Source: Sulfurovum sp. (GTDB lineage Bacteria; Campylobacterota; Campylobacteria; Campylobacterales; Sulfurovaceae). From it: DNA of 64,000 nt. This document shows positions 53,714 to 62,726 of the stretch, in pieces. The notes below the pieces were generated by a model. That model searched no databases. It was given only the letters and a program-made list of their open reading frames with translations, and was not told where the DNA came from. The position numbers and the translations under genes are program-made. The stretch spans positions 51,423-115,422 of the forward strand of contig JALUXB010000002.1 of assembly GCA_027019175.1 (NCBI GenBank). The letters are read 5' to 3'. How positions within the stretch are numbered: position 1 is the first letter of the stretch; each line of letters starts with the position of its first letter.

Positions 53714-55159
53714 ATGCAGTATGTCTATCAATCGTGTTATGCTATGGATAAACGATGTTATGAGGAACTTTTGCTGACAGAAGATATCCTTATGGAACAT
53801 GCGGCTCTGGGTATGGCAGAGCATATATTTGACACATTTCCAAAATATGAAGTGGGTGATAGTGAAGAAGATGCCAAAACAGTTTTGATTGTTGCAGGAC
53901 CGGGCAATAATGGAGCAGACGGCATTGCGTTGGCACGTTTGCTGTTTGGATTTTACAAGGTAAAACTCTATGTGCCGTTTGGCGTGAAGTCTGAGATGGC
54001 GAAAAAGCAGTTTGCGCGTATAAAAAATCTCAATATTCAGATTGTAGAGAAGGTAGAACCCGCCGATGTGATCGTCGATGCACTTTTTGGTGCAGGACTG
54101 AGCCGGGAGCTGAACGAAAAGACACGTACATTGCTTGTAGAGATGAAAATGCAACATGCCTATGCCGTAGCATGCGATATTCCTACGGGACTGGATGTGC
54201 ATGGAAACCCCTCTCCACAAGCATTTTATGCGGATGTAACCATTACTATGGGTGCATACAAAGAGGCTCTTTTTAGTGACTATGCCAAAGAGTATGTCGG
54301 CAGGATCATACGGGTTGATCTGGGGGTGCACTATCATGTGTATGGGCAAGGTGCGAAACATAGTGCGAAACTTTTGGAGTACGAAGACCTTATATTGCCA
54401 AGCAGAGATTACATTCAAAATACACATAAAGGCAGTTTTGGGCATGCGGCAGTACTCTGTGGTGAGAAAGAGGGAGCAGGCATTATTGCAGCAACGGCAG
54501 CCAGCCGCTTCGGTGCGGGACTGACGACACTGGTGGTACACGAAAAAATTGTACCGCCACCTTTTCTGATGCATGCTACCGAAATACCTAAAGGTGCCTC
54601 TGCATTGGCGGTGGGTATGGGGCTTGGCAACCATTTTGACGCGGCATTTTTGAAAAAAGAGGTGATCGACAGCCATACACCCGTTATACTCGATGCCGAT
54701 GCCTTCTATTCGGAAGCGCTGCTTGGAATTTTGGAGCAGAAAACGCGTGAAGTGGTCATTACGCCGCACCCCAAAGAGTTTACTGTGCTGTGGGAAAAAC
54801 TCACAGGTGAGAAGCTTAGCGTGGAGCAGGTGCAGGCACAGCGCTTTGAAATAGTACGCCGCTTTAACGCAAAGTACCCTCATGTAACCCTCCTGCTTAA
54901 AGGTGCCAATATGCTTATTGCCCATAAGGATCAACTTTACATCAATCCGCTTGGAAGTCCGGTGTTGAGCAAAGGGGGCAGCGGTGATGTGCTCTCAGGC
55001 TTGATCGTATCGCTCCTCGCACAGGGCAATACAGGGCTTGATGCGGCCATTCAGGGCTCGCTGGCACTGACTGCCGCTGCTGCAGACTATAGCGGTGCTT
55101 CTTATGCGCTGCTGCCGACAGACTTGATAGATACGTTGGCAGGCTTAGAGCAAAAGTAG
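53714..55159 (+). CDS. nnrD: Bifunctional NAD(P)H-hydrate epimerase/dehydratase
   Basis: A 481-residue fusion that repairs hydrated NAD(P)H. The N-terminal epimerase (NnrE/YjeF) part has MEHAALGMAEHIF, VAGPGNNGADGIALAR and CDIPTGLD; the C-terminal ribokinase-like dehydratase has GSFGHAAVLCGE, VITPHPKEF, LLKGANMLI and LSKGGSGDVLSGLI. The start follows AGGAGATGCC. Confidence 0.93.
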   Translation: MQYVYQSCYAMDKRCYEELLLTEDILMEHAALGMAEHIFDTFPKYEVGDSEEDAKTVLIVAGPGNNGADGIALARLLFGFYKVKLYVPFGVKSEMAKKQFARIKNLNIQIVEKVEPADVIVDALFGAGLSRELNEKTRTLLVEMKMQHAYAVACDIPTGLDVHGNPSPQAFYADVTITMGAYKEALFSDYAKEYVGRIIRVDLGVHYHVYGQGAKHSAKLLEYEDLILPSRDYIQNTHKGSFGHAAVLCGEKEGAGIIAATAASRFGAGLTTLVVHEKIVPPPFLMHATEIPKGASALAVGMGLGNHFDAAFLKKEVIDSHTPVILDADAFYSEALLGILEQKTREVVITPHPKEFTVLWEKLTGEKLSVEQVQAQRFEIVRRFNAKYPHVTLLLKGANMLIAHKDQLYINPLGSPVLSKGGSGDVLSGLIVSLLAQGNTGLDAAIQGSLALTAAAADYSGASYALLPTDLIDTLAGLEQK

Positions 55160-55189
55160 AGTACAATACGGTTAAAAAAGGCTTTTACA

Positions 55190-55744
55190 GTGGCAGAAAG
55201 AAAGCGTATCGCTGTACTGTTTAGCGGAAAGGGCAGTAACTTCGCCCACATAGCCAAAACACTGCACGGGCATGAGCTCGATATTGCCGTTGCGTTGACG
55301 AACAATCCGAATGCAGAAGGAATAGATGTTGCCAAGGCAGCCGGCATACCGCTGGAGATTGTCGATGCAAAGCAGTTTGATAGCCGCGAAGCGTTCGATG
55401 AAGAAGTAGTACGGCGGCTAAAGCGCTACCAACCTGACCTGACCGTACTTGCAGGCTTCATGCGTATTCTCACACCAACCTTTACCGATACCATTCGTGC
55501 GATAAACCTTCACCCTTCTTTGCTGCCCCGTCACAAGGGGCTTCATGCGATCGAGAAGAGTTTTCATGACAACTTCGATGAGGGAGGGGTCTCTGTCCAC
55601 TGGGTGACTTCCGAACTTGACGGGGGAGAGATCATTGTGCAAAAAAAAGTTGCCAAGCAGGGGTTGGATTTTAATGCATATGAAACAAGTATCCGGCAGA
55701 TAGAAAAAGAGGCACTGTGTGAAGCAATTTTACAGGTATTATAA
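55190..55744 (+). CDS. purN: Folate-dependent GAR transformylase PurN
   Basis: A 184-residue transformylase that uses 10-formyl-THF for the same step as PurT. VLFSGKGSNFAHIAK, LAGFMRILTPTF, INLHPSLLPRHKGLHAIEK (Asn and His of the active site) and VSVHWVTSELDGGEII (Asp) are intact. GTG start. The presence of both PurN and PurT gives two one-carbon sources for one reaction. Confidence 0.93.
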   Translation: MAERKRIAVLFSGKGSNFAHIAKTLHGHELDIAVALTNNPNAEGIDVAKAAGIPLEIVDAKQFDSREAFDEEVVRRLKRYQPDLTVLAGFMRILTPTFTDTIRAINLHPSLLPRHKGLHAIEKSFHDNFDEGGVSVHWVTSELDGGEIIVQKKVAKQGLDFNAYETSIRQIEKEALCEAILQVL

Positions 55745-55755
55745 GGAAACAGAAA

Positions 55756-56097
55756 ATGAAAAATGATGAAAAACTGCGTTACTACAGCGATGTCGAGAAT
55801 ACCAAAGGTGCCTACTTTCTCTTTGTAGGACTTCAGATTATACTCCTGCTGGTGGTTTACGCTTTCGTGTACACCTCGCTTGTGGCGGTCAAACTGGCCA
55901 TAGCAAAGTATCATCTTACTGCAATGGCTTATCTGCCGGTGGTTTTTGTACTCTTCGGCTATCCTGTGGTACTCTACAAAACCCGTCTGATGTTTCGCCG
56001 AGACAAACGTCTGCGTGCAACGGGGTGGATGCTTGGCTGGGGAGCGGTATTTATTGTCTTCCTTTACACATTTGTAGTGCAGCTGGTAGGAAATTAA
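55756..56097 (+). CDS. Small membrane protein, unknown
   Basis: A 113-residue protein with three hydrophobic helices (about 20-42, 52-76 and 91-110), a polar N-terminus and a basic loop (RRDKRLRATG). It lies 11 bases after purN and 6 before the MATE gene, so it is in the same operon. No family recognised. Confidence 0.75.
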   Translation: MKNDEKLRYYSDVENTKGAYFLFVGLQIILLLVVYAFVYTSLVAVKLAIAKYHLTAMAYLPVVFVLFGYPVVLYKTRLMFRRDKRLRATGWMLGWGAVFIVFLYTFVVQLVGN

Positions 56098-56103
56098 GCC
56101 GCC

Positions 56104-57432
56104 GTGTTGTTACGCTATTTCCCTGCAAAACATCAAAAGATCCTTCGGCTTTCTCTGCCTGCGGCACTTAATTCTCTGCTAGATATGCTCCAGGTGATCA
56201 CCGACCTGATCATGGTCGGACGACTCTCTGCATTTGCTGTGGCGGCGGTAGGGCTTGGGTTGCAGTCACTTATGTTCATCTTCGCCATTTTAACGGTACT
56301 CAATGTCGGTACTTCCGCACTGCTGTCACGTTTTGTCGGTGGCGGGTATCTCAAGCGTGCTTCTATTGGTCTTTCGACACTGTTGGGGTTTGCCTTTGTG
56401 CTCAGTCTACCGGCTATGGGGCTGTGGTATTTTTTTGCTTCTTCCATCTACCGCTGGTTCGGTACCGCACCTGAAGTGGCGGCACTGGGGGCAGATTATG
56501 TACAGATGCTGACCTGGATGATGCCTTTTGTCTTTATGAAACTGGTTTTTGTTTCTGCCCTAAACGCAGCGGGTGATACCAAAACGCCGATGAAAGTGAA
56601 GCTGGTTTCCATTATACTCAATGTGGTGCTGAACTATTTACTGATATTTGGCAAATACGGTTTTCCCGAACTGGGAGTACTTGGAGCGGCAGTGGGAACT
56701 GTAATCGTAAACATTGTCGAATTCTCCGTCTATGTTGCGCTTTATCTGAAAGAGAAAACACCCTACACACCTGTGCGCTACTACTCCAAAAATCTTTTAC
56801 AACGTGCATTGAAAGTGGGTATTCCTGCTTCTGTAGAGCGCGCACTGACATTTGGCAGTTTTATGCTTTTTACTGCCATTATTGCCCATTACGGTACCGA
56901 AGCGCTGGCGGGATATCAGGTAGGGTTACGTGTGGAGGGGCTGGCTTTCATGCCCGGAATCGGGTTTACCATTGCCGCAATGGCGCTGATGGGACAGGGG
57001 CTTGGTGCGAAACGGCCGGAGCAGTCCAAAGAAGATGTACTGCTGGTGCTCAAGTATGCTTCGGGGTTTATGTTCCTGCTCTCATTTTTTATGATCTTTA
57101 TGCCTGAAAATATCGTTTGGCTTTTTACCAATGATCCGGGAACCATAGAGGAGGCCAGTCTTTACCTTCGGGTTGTCGGATTCTCACAGATCCCCTTGGC
57201 ATTCAACTTTGTTCTCTCCGGGGCACTCAGAGGTGCAGGTGATACAAAACGTACTCTGAAGATCAACCTTGTCTCTCTCTGGGCAGTGCGCATCATTCCG
57301 GGATTTTTGCTGTCATGGTATTTTCACAATATTCTGTTGGTCTATCTGGCAATGATCTCCGATACCTTTGTCAAAGCTGTATGGCTATGGATTGTCTTTG
57401 AGAAAGGCGCATGGCAGAAGATACGGGTTTAA
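56104..57432 (+). CDS. MATE family efflux transporter
   Basis: A 442-residue, 12-helix exporter of the MATE family, which uses Na+ or H+ gradients to expel organic cations. The repeat signatures MLQVITDLIMVGRLSAFAVAAVGLG and the AAGDTKTPMKVKLVSIILNVVLNYLLIF segment are typical, with an equivalent GAGDTKRTLKINLVSL in the second half. GTG start with weak ribosome site, likely coupled to the gene before. Confidence 0.88.
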   Translation: MLLRYFPAKHQKILRLSLPAALNSLLDMLQVITDLIMVGRLSAFAVAAVGLGLQSLMFIFAILTVLNVGTSALLSRFVGGGYLKRASIGLSTLLGFAFVLSLPAMGLWYFFASSIYRWFGTAPEVAALGADYVQMLTWMMPFVFMKLVFVSALNAAGDTKTPMKVKLVSIILNVVLNYLLIFGKYGFPELGVLGAAVGTVIVNIVEFSVYVALYLKEKTPYTPVRYYSKNLLQRALKVGIPASVERALTFGSFMLFTAIIAHYGTEALAGYQVGLRVEGLAFMPGIGFTIAAMALMGQGLGAKRPEQSKEDVLLVLKYASGFMFLLSFFMIFMPENIVWLFTNDPGTIEEASLYLRVVGFSQIPLAFNFVLSGALRGAGDTKRTLKINLVSLWAVRIIPGFLLSWYFHNILLVYLAMISDTFVKAVWLWIVFEKGAWQKIRV

Positions 57433-57513
57433 AGATTATCCGTATTCAGCTATGTGAAAGCAGCCTGATCTCTGCACTGTTTCACCTGTAACCGTTTTGT
57501 TCCCGCAGTGTGG

Positions 57514-57519
57514 TATAAT
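57514..57519 (+). promoter_or_regulatory. Putative -10 box for the 57550 gene
   Basis: TATAAT in GTGGTATAATTATG, 31 bases before the start; the ribosome site AAGGAT is also present. Confidence 0.55.
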
Positions 57520-57549
57520 TATGTCCAATTACAACCACAAGGATAGAGT

Positions 57550-57789
57550 ATGAGTAAAGAGGTAAAAACACTCGAACAGCGGATCGAACGCATCTACAAT
57601 ATGGCAAAAGAGCACTTTGGTGAGGTGCGTTTTGTGGGTATCAAGCTGCATACCAAAATCGGCTGGGTGGCTAAGATACAGTTTGACGAGTTTCAGTCGC
57701 TTATTGCTGAAGGTGAGGATGCAGAAGAGGCATTGAAAAACCTGCGTAAGCGTTTGAAGAAGATTATTGACCGTTATAATATGGTGTGA
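57550..57789 (+). CDS. Small conserved-looking protein, unknown
   Basis: A 79-residue soluble protein, charged and helical at both ends (KTLEQRIERIYNMAKEHFGE, AEEALKNLRKRLKKIIDRY) with a beta core (FVGIKLHTKIGWVAKIQF). It loosely recalls the HicB-like fold but without a DNA-binding extension. Good promoter and ribosome site; family not recognised. Confidence 0.72.
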   Translation: MSKEVKTLEQRIERIYNMAKEHFGEVRFVGIKLHTKIGWVAKIQFDEFQSLIAEGEDAEEALKNLRKRLKKIIDRYNMV

Positions 57790-57794
57790 TAAAA

Positions 57795-57836
57795 TTAGAA
57801 ATTAGAAATTAGAAATTAGAAATTAGAAATTAGAAA
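57795..57836. repeat. Heptamer tandem repeat, six exact units
   Basis: TTAGAAA repeated six times without error directly upstream of aroK (11 bases before its GTG). The unit length of 7 means copy changes alter promoter or ribosome-site spacing. Similar but broken units occur near 7250-7268. Confidence 0.9.
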
Positions 57837-57846
57837 GTATCGTATT

Positions 57847-58359
57847 GTGAAAAAAAATATCATTCTGATCGGATTTATGGGCGTGGGCAAGGGTACGACT
57901 GCGCGTGCTTTTGCCAAAAAGTACGGTGTGTACAACATCGATACAGATGATCTTATTGAGTCCAAAGAGAACAAAGAGGTCAAGAAGATTTTTGAGAAGA
58001 AGGGTGAAGCCTACTTTCGCAAGTGTGAACAGGAGACAGCTGACTGGATCGAGCAGTGTGTAACCGGTACGCTGGTCTCCTGCGGCGGGGGCTTTTACAA
58101 GGTGAACAATCTTAAGAAGCTTGGTACGGTAGTGTTGCTCGATGCGTCATTTGAATGGATACACAACCGTCTCAAAACAGCCAAGAACAGCAAGCAGAAA
58201 CTGGCAAAGCGCCCGCTGTTCCAAGACCCGAAAAAAGCGAAGAAACTCTATGCTGAGAGAGAAAAGGCATATAAAAAAGTAGCCGATGTCATCATCGATG
58301 TTGAGAAACTTTCGTTGGAGGATCAACTCAAAGAGATTGCCAAAAAGTGTAAAGTTTAA
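57847..58359 (+). CDS. aroK: Shikimate kinase
   Basis: Phosphorylates shikimate in aromatic amino acid synthesis. P-loop GFMGVGKGTTAR, Mg site DTDDLIES, shikimate-binding Arg in YFRKCEQE and SCGGGFY motif are all present; 170 residues. Gly-Thr at GKGTT replaces the usual GKST/GKTT. GTG start; no clear ribosome site apart from AGAAAG in the last heptamer unit. Confidence 0.9.
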   Translation: MKKNIILIGFMGVGKGTTARAFAKKYGVYNIDTDDLIESKENKEVKKIFEKKGEAYFRKCEQETADWIEQCVTGTLVSCGGGFYKVNNLKKLGTVVLLDASFEWIHNRLKTAKNSKQKLAKRPLFQDPKKAKKLYAEREKAYKKVADVIIDVEKLSLEDQLKEIAKKCKV

Positions 58360-58592
58360 AGCATCCTGTCGGTCTCTTCCCCCTCGAAGATAAGACCTAC
58401 AACAACAAGAATAATGTAGGTACCGACAATAAGCAGCAGTGTATTGCTTCCAAGCTGGCTGAATGCATCTTCTATTGAGCCGATATCTTCTTTGGCTTCC
58501 ATCAGCAAGTTTACCCAGATGCCGAATGCCACAAGAATAAGCACGCCTTTCATATTCAAGAGTGTTGATTTTTTGACTGTTTTCTTTTTCAC
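58356..58592 (-). CDS. Small two-helix membrane protein
   Basis: A 78-residue protein with two hydrophobic helices (about 15-30 and 50-68), a basic start (MKKKTVKKST) and an acidic end (EGEETDRML). It overlaps the gene before it by 4 bases and is convergent with aroK (4-base overlap). Unknown family. Confidence 0.72.
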   Translation of the reverse strand: MKKKTVKKSTLLNMKGVLILVAFGIWVNLLMEAKEDIGSIEDAFSQLGSNTLLLIVGTYIILVVVGLIFEGEETDRML

Positions 58593-58822
58593 TTTTTTTC
58601 CTCTGTTTTAAGTGTGTGCTCCCAATATTCAAGCCCTTTGAAAATACCGGTCAGAATGCCGAAAATGAGCATGGTGCTTCCCATGCAGTAGGGGACGAGC
58701 TGGGAAAACGGAGCCGGATCGTTGATAAAAATAATAAGGACATACAGCCATACTATGACGGTAAGAGCCGCGCTGATTCTTTTTAACCATGCAATAAGTG
58801 TCAGTTTTTGTTCTTTTTCCAT
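58589..58822 (-). CDS. Small two-helix membrane protein
   Basis: A 77-residue protein with two helices (about 14-33 and 42-60) and charged ends. It overlaps the next gene by 4 bases, so the two are coupled and may form a complex. It is divergent from ispA. Unknown family. Confidence 0.72.
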   Translation of the reverse strand: MEKEQKLTLIAWLKRISAALTVIVWLYVLIIFINDPAPFSQLVPYCMGSTMLIFGILTGIFKGLEYWEHTLKTEEKK

Positions 58823-58846
58823 AACACTTATTTTATCGTAATTAGA

Positions 58847-58852
58847 TATAAT
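58847..58852 (+). promoter_or_regulatory. Putative -10 box for ispA
   Basis: TATAAT in TTAGATATAATTGC, 28 bases before the ispA start. Confidence 0.55.
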
Positions 58853-58879
58853 TGCAACAATTTCCTATGAAGAGCATCG

Positions 58880-59728
58880 ATGCAGCAGTTTGAAACCTAT
58901 CTTTCCCGTAATTTGCCAAAAGTACGCAGTTTTCATCCTCTCTATGAAGAGGCGCTGGGCGCTATGCTGCAAGCGGGCGGAAAGCGCTTCCGGCCGATGC
59001 TGCTGCTGAGCATTGTCGATGCGTATGAGCCGATGCTGCATGACTCTGCACTGCCGGCAGCCCTTGCGCTGGAGATGTTCCATACCTATTCGCTCATTCA
59101 TGACGATCTTCCGGCAATGGACAATGCCGACCTGCGTCGCGGTCATCCCACACTGCACAAACGTTTTGATGAAGTGACAGCCATTTTGGCGGGGGATGCA
59201 CTCAATACCGATGCTTTTTTGCTGATTGCCAAAGCGCCGCTGCGTGAAGATGTCAAAGTCAAGCTTATTACACTACTGGCAGAGAACGGCGGTTCGCAGG
59301 GGATGGTACTTGGACAGGCGATAGACTGCTGGTTCGAGAACAAGCCGCTTACACTCGATGAGGTCAAGGTACTCCACACGAATAAAACAGCCAAGCTTAT
59401 TGCCGCCAGTTTGCAGATGGGCGCGGTGATCGTCGGGCTTGACAGCGGGGTGCAAAAAGCACTCTATGACTTTGGTATCGACCTTGGACTGCTCTTTCAG
59501 ATACAGGATGACATTATAGATGAGACCCAAAGTGAAGAGCAGGCGGGCAAGACGACAGGAAACGACAGCGACAAAAACAGCTTTGTCAATCTTTTGGGGC
59601 TGGAAGCAGCGGTCAGCGAAGCTGATGCCCTGGCAAAAGATTTGCAAAGACGGTTTGAATCGTTCGATGAAACGATGCAGAGCGCACTCCGTCCGTTGAT
59701 GGAACAATATTTATATAGACACCAATAA
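58880..59728 (+). CDS. ispA: Polyprenyl diphosphate synthase (farnesyl type) IspA
   Basis: A 282-residue class I prenyltransferase that condenses IPP with allylic diphosphates. First Asp-rich motif DDLPAMDNADLRRGHPT, second QDDIIDETQSEEQAGKTTGND; GGKRFRP binds IPP. The residues before the first motif (HTYSLIHDD) suit a short C15 product. It works downstream of Dxr. Followed 12 bases later by tkt. Confidence 0.92.
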   Translation: MQQFETYLSRNLPKVRSFHPLYEEALGAMLQAGGKRFRPMLLLSIVDAYEPMLHDSALPAALALEMFHTYSLIHDDLPAMDNADLRRGHPTLHKRFDEVTAILAGDALNTDAFLLIAKAPLREDVKVKLITLLAENGGSQGMVLGQAIDCWFENKPLTLDEVKVLHTNKTAKLIAASLQMGAVIVGLDSGVQKALYDFGIDLGLLFQIQDDIIDETQSEEQAGKTTGNDSDKNSFVNLLGLEAAVSEADALAKDLQRRFESFDETMQSALRPLMEQYLYRHQ

Positions 59729-59740
59729 AGGAAAAGACCT

Positions 59741-61726
59741 ATGGCAACAATGACCGAAGAGAACAAAATGCGAAAAAAGATGGCCAATACGATCCGTTTT
59801 CTGGCGGCAGATATGGTACAGAAAGCCAACTCCGGACATCCCGGTGCGCCGATGGGACTGGCGGATATTGCAGTGGTACTCTCCGAGCATCTCTCTCACA
59901 ATCCCAAAAATCCGAAGTGGCTTAACCGCGACAGACTGGTATTCTCCGGCGGGCATGCGACAGGACTTATCTATTCGCTGCTGCACCTGTGGGGGTACGA
60001 TGTCTCTCTGGACGATCTCAAGAACTTCCGTCAGCTTGACTCTAAAACCCCGGGTCACCCGGAATACGGACATACACCGGGTGTAGAGATTACCACCGGA
60101 CCTCTGGGGCAGGGAATCGCCAATGCAGTCGGCTTTGCCATGGCAGAAGCGTTCACTAAAGAGCAGGTCAATTCTGAAACCTGTGAGCTCATTGACCATA
60201 AGGTTTACTGTCTGTGTGGTGACGGTGACCTGATGGAAGGCATCAGCTATGAAGCGTGTGCACTTGCCGGACACTTGAAACTCAAAGACCTCATTCTCAT
60301 TTACGATTCCAATGAAATCACCATTGAGGGGGATACCAATATTGCCTGGAGCGAAGATGTTGCCAAGCGTTTTGAGGCACAGAAATGGAATGTACTTACT
60401 GTCAACGGTCACTGCTATGACAAAATCGATGAAGCATTGACAAAAGCAAAAAGTGCGGACAGACCGACTATTATCATTGCCAACACCATTATCGGAAAGG
60501 GCGCGGGAGAGCTTGAGGGGACACACCATACCCACGGTGCACCGCTTGGTGAAGCAATTATCCGTGAATCCAAAGCCAAAGAAGGATTCGATCCTGACAA
60601 AACATTCCAGATTCCCGAAGATGTACTGCTGCGTTTCAGATGTGCGGTAGAGAAGGGTGAAATGGCTGAAAAAGAGTGGATCCACCGTCAGAAAGAAGCA
60701 CCTCTTGTAGAGCAGAATGTGGCACTCGAAGCACTGCTCAACCCAGACTTCTCTTCCATCGAATATCCTGATTTTAGTGACACTGACGCAATGGCGACCC
60801 GTGACTCAAACGGAAAGATTCTCAACGCCATTGCCAAAGTGGTACCGAGTTTCCTCGGCGGCTCGGCTGACCTTGCCCCAAGCAATAAAACGGAACTCAA
60901 AGATATGGGGAACTTCCCCAAAGGGAAAAACCTGCACTTTGGTATCCGTGAACATGCTATGGCAGCCATTACCAATGCAATGGCGCTTTACGGTACAACC
61001 ATTCCGTTCAATGCGACCTTCTTTGTCTTCTCTGACTACCTCAAGCCTGCAGCACGTATTGCAGCACTGACAGGTATTCAGAATTTCTTTGTCTGGACAC
61101 ACGACAGTATCGGTGTGGGTGAAGACGGCCCGACGCACGAACCTATCGAGCATCTCAGCCAGTTCAGAGCACTGCCTGATTTCTATGTCTGGAGACCGGC
61201 AGATGCCACAGAGAATGTTGAAGCATGGAAAACGGCACTTACTATGAAAGCGCCGCACGGGTTTGTGCTCAGCCGTCAGAAGCTCAAAACACTCAAGCCA
61301 AAGCGTGATTTCGGCGATGTCAGCAAGGGAGCCTATATAGTCAAGAAGCGTGAGGGTGCTACAATGACCCTGATGGCAAGCGGTAGTGAACTGATGCCGT
61401 GTCTTCAGGCGGCATGCCACCTTGAAGTGCTGGGCATCAAAGCCAATGTTGTCTCCGTACCGTGTTTGGATCTCTTCAATGAGCAGGATGATGCCTACAA
61501 AGCTGCGGTAGTCGATCCTGATACCAAGGTACTTGCCGTAGAAGCGGCCAGAGCGACAGAGTACTACCGCTATGCAGACGACGTGCTGGGTATGGACACT
61601 TTCGGTGCCTCCGCACCTGCCGATGCACTTTTCGAGAAATTCGGCTTTACCATTCAGAACATTACCAAGCGCGGATGTGACCTAATGGGGGTAGAGTACA
61701 AAAAAATCGATCTGGGAAAAGACTGA
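59741..61726 (+). CDS. tkt: Transketolase
   Basis: A 661-residue ThDP enzyme of the pentose-phosphate pathway and, where present, carbon fixation. GHPGAPMGLADI, ThDP motif GDGDLMEGISYEA to N-containing YDSNEITIEG, and catalytic His in THGAPLGE and GVGEDGPTHEPIEHL are intact. Start follows AAAGGAAAAG. Confidence 0.96.
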   Translation: MATMTEENKMRKKMANTIRFLAADMVQKANSGHPGAPMGLADIAVVLSEHLSHNPKNPKWLNRDRLVFSGGHATGLIYSLLHLWGYDVSLDDLKNFRQLDSKTPGHPEYGHTPGVEITTGPLGQGIANAVGFAMAEAFTKEQVNSETCELIDHKVYCLCGDGDLMEGISYEACALAGHLKLKDLILIYDSNEITIEGDTNIAWSEDVAKRFEAQKWNVLTVNGHCYDKIDEALTKAKSADRPTIIIANTIIGKGAGELEGTHHTHGAPLGEAIIRESKAKEGFDPDKTFQIPEDVLLRFRCAVEKGEMAEKEWIHRQKEAPLVEQNVALEALLNPDFSSIEYPDFSDTDAMATRDSNGKILNAIAKVVPSFLGGSADLAPSNKTELKDMGNFPKGKNLHFGIREHAMAAITNAMALYGTTIPFNATFFVFSDYLKPAARIAALTGIQNFFVWTHDSIGVGEDGPTHEPIEHLSQFRALPDFYVWRPADATENVEAWKTALTMKAPHGFVLSRQKLKTLKPKRDFGDVSKGAYIVKKREGATMTLMASGSELMPCLQAACHLEVLGIKANVVSVPCLDLFNEQDDAYKAAVVDPDTKVLAVEAARATEYYRYADDVLGMDTFGASAPADALFEKFGFTIQNITKRGCDLMGVEYKKIDLGKD

Positions 61727-61761
61727 GTCTTTCCCTAAACCCCGTTTAAGAGCTTCTGCTC

Positions 61762-61767
61762 TATAAT
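61762..61767 (+). promoter_or_regulatory. Putative -10 box for tRNA-Pro
   Basis: TATAAT in GCTCTATAATCAC, 17 bases before the tRNA. Confidence 0.55.
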
Positions 61768-61784
61768 CACACTCTCCAAAATGT

Positions 61785-61862
61785 CGGGGTGTGGCGCAGT
61801 CTGGCTAGCGCGCTACCTTGGGGTGGTAGAGGTCGCAGGTTCAAGTCCTGTCACTCCGACCA
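61785..61862 (+). tRNA. tRNA-Pro (anticodon GGG)
   Basis: Acceptor CGGGGTG/CACTCCG, anticodon stem-loop CTACCTTGGGGTGGTAG with GGG, T-arm CAGGTTCAAGTCCTG, CCA encoded. Its 3' 28 bases are part of a direct repeat found again 2 kb downstream, so it is an integration site. Confidence 0.95.
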
Positions 61863-61863
61863 T
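61835..61863 (+). repeat. att core, left copy (3' end of tRNA-Pro)
   Basis: A 29-base sequence starting GCAGGTTCAAG and ending CTCCGACCAT, identical to 63850-63878. It covers the T-arm and acceptor end of the tRNA, the usual crossover site for tyrosine recombinases. Confidence 0.9.
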
Positions 61864-61874
61864 ATATACGGGCT

Positions 61875-62726
61875 TCAAGCCACACTGTCAGTGGAATTGC
61901 CAGGAAACAATTGAATTCCTCGATCAATTATTAGATGTTCTCCCTTAATGAATCTACCATAGTTTTGTATTATCATTTGTGTTGAACTATGCCCTGCAAG
62001 CTGAGCTATTTCCAAAATACTTAAATCACTATGCTTTAGCATAGAGACAATAAAAGTATGTCTTGTTGCATATATCTTTCGATATGAAATATTGCACTCT
62101 TCCAAAAGCTCTCTCCATTCTTTTTGACGATTGCCAGGAAAAGCTTTAAGATTCATTCCTTGATTTGTGGAAAATAACCACTTATTGTTTTTCGGTAATT
62201 TAAGATACGGAATAAGACCATCAAGGACGGGAACACTTCTAATGCTTTTTTTTGTCTTTGGTGAAGTAATCTTACCTTTGCTGATACTTCTTTTTACAAC
62301 TATGATCTTTTTGGATAAATCAATATCATCAACCATCAATCCCAGTATCTCTCCTGTTCTTAGACCTGTATAGAAACCGATAGCCAAATATAGCTTCATC
62401 CAATTACTCGCTTTCGATAGTAGAAGTTCAACTTCTTTTGGAGTAAAGGGTTCTATCTCTTTTTTTGTATGGGTAGGAAGCTTGATATTCTTTGCAACAT
62501 TCTCTTTTGTATGCTCATAGTCTATAGCAACATCAAAAACCCCTCTAATATCGGTGAGATAATCTTTTACCGTCTTAGGTGTATTGATTTTCAAACGATC
62601 GCTTACCCAGTCTTTTACATCTCCCTTTTTTATGTTTGTAATAATCCTTGATTCAAAAGTCTCATTTATTTTTTTAATCCGATTGGAAATGAGAGGATAC
62701 GACTTTAGATGTTCTTTGTCTCTCAA
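61875..62726 (-). CDS. Tyrosine recombinase/integrase, N-terminally short
   Basis: The catalytic domain is complete: Arg in YTGLRTGEILGL, Lys region (KGKITSPKTKKSIRSVPV), ATRHTF with the second Arg, LAGHSSTQ with the last His and the nucleophile Tyr in IQNYGRF. The first His of the HxxRH box is replaced (YATRH), as in some other phage integrases. The core-binding domain is present from about residue 10, but the arm-binding domain expected upstream is absent: the frame begins at TTG with a stop only 9 codons earlier. It may be truncated or use a small form. Confidence 0.82.
   Translation of the reverse strand: MRDKEHLKSYPLISNRIKKINETFESRIITNIKKGDVKDWVSDRLKINTPKTVKDYLTDIRGVFDVAIDYEHTKENVAKNIKLPTHTKKEIEPFTPKEVELLLSKASNWMKLYLAIGFYTGLRTGEILGLMVDDIDLSKKIIVVKRSISKGKITSPKTKKSIRSVPVLDGLIPYLKLPKNNKWLFSTNQGMNLKAFPGNRQKEWRELLEECNISYRKIYATRHTFIVSMLKHSDLSILEIAQLAGHSSTQMIIQNYGRFIKGEHLIIDRGIQLFPGNSTDSVA
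61884..61903 (+). repeat. Arm-type repeat, left copy
   Basis: ACTGTCAGTGGAATTGCCAG; 18 of 20 bases match 63716-63735 in the same orientation. It lies 21 bases inside the left att core and within the last codons of the integrase gene, where recombinase or accessory proteins would bind. Confidence 0.6.

Noticed and set aside
57795..57836. CRISPR array
   Set aside because: Contiguous 7-base units without spacers; no cas genes anywhere in the window.
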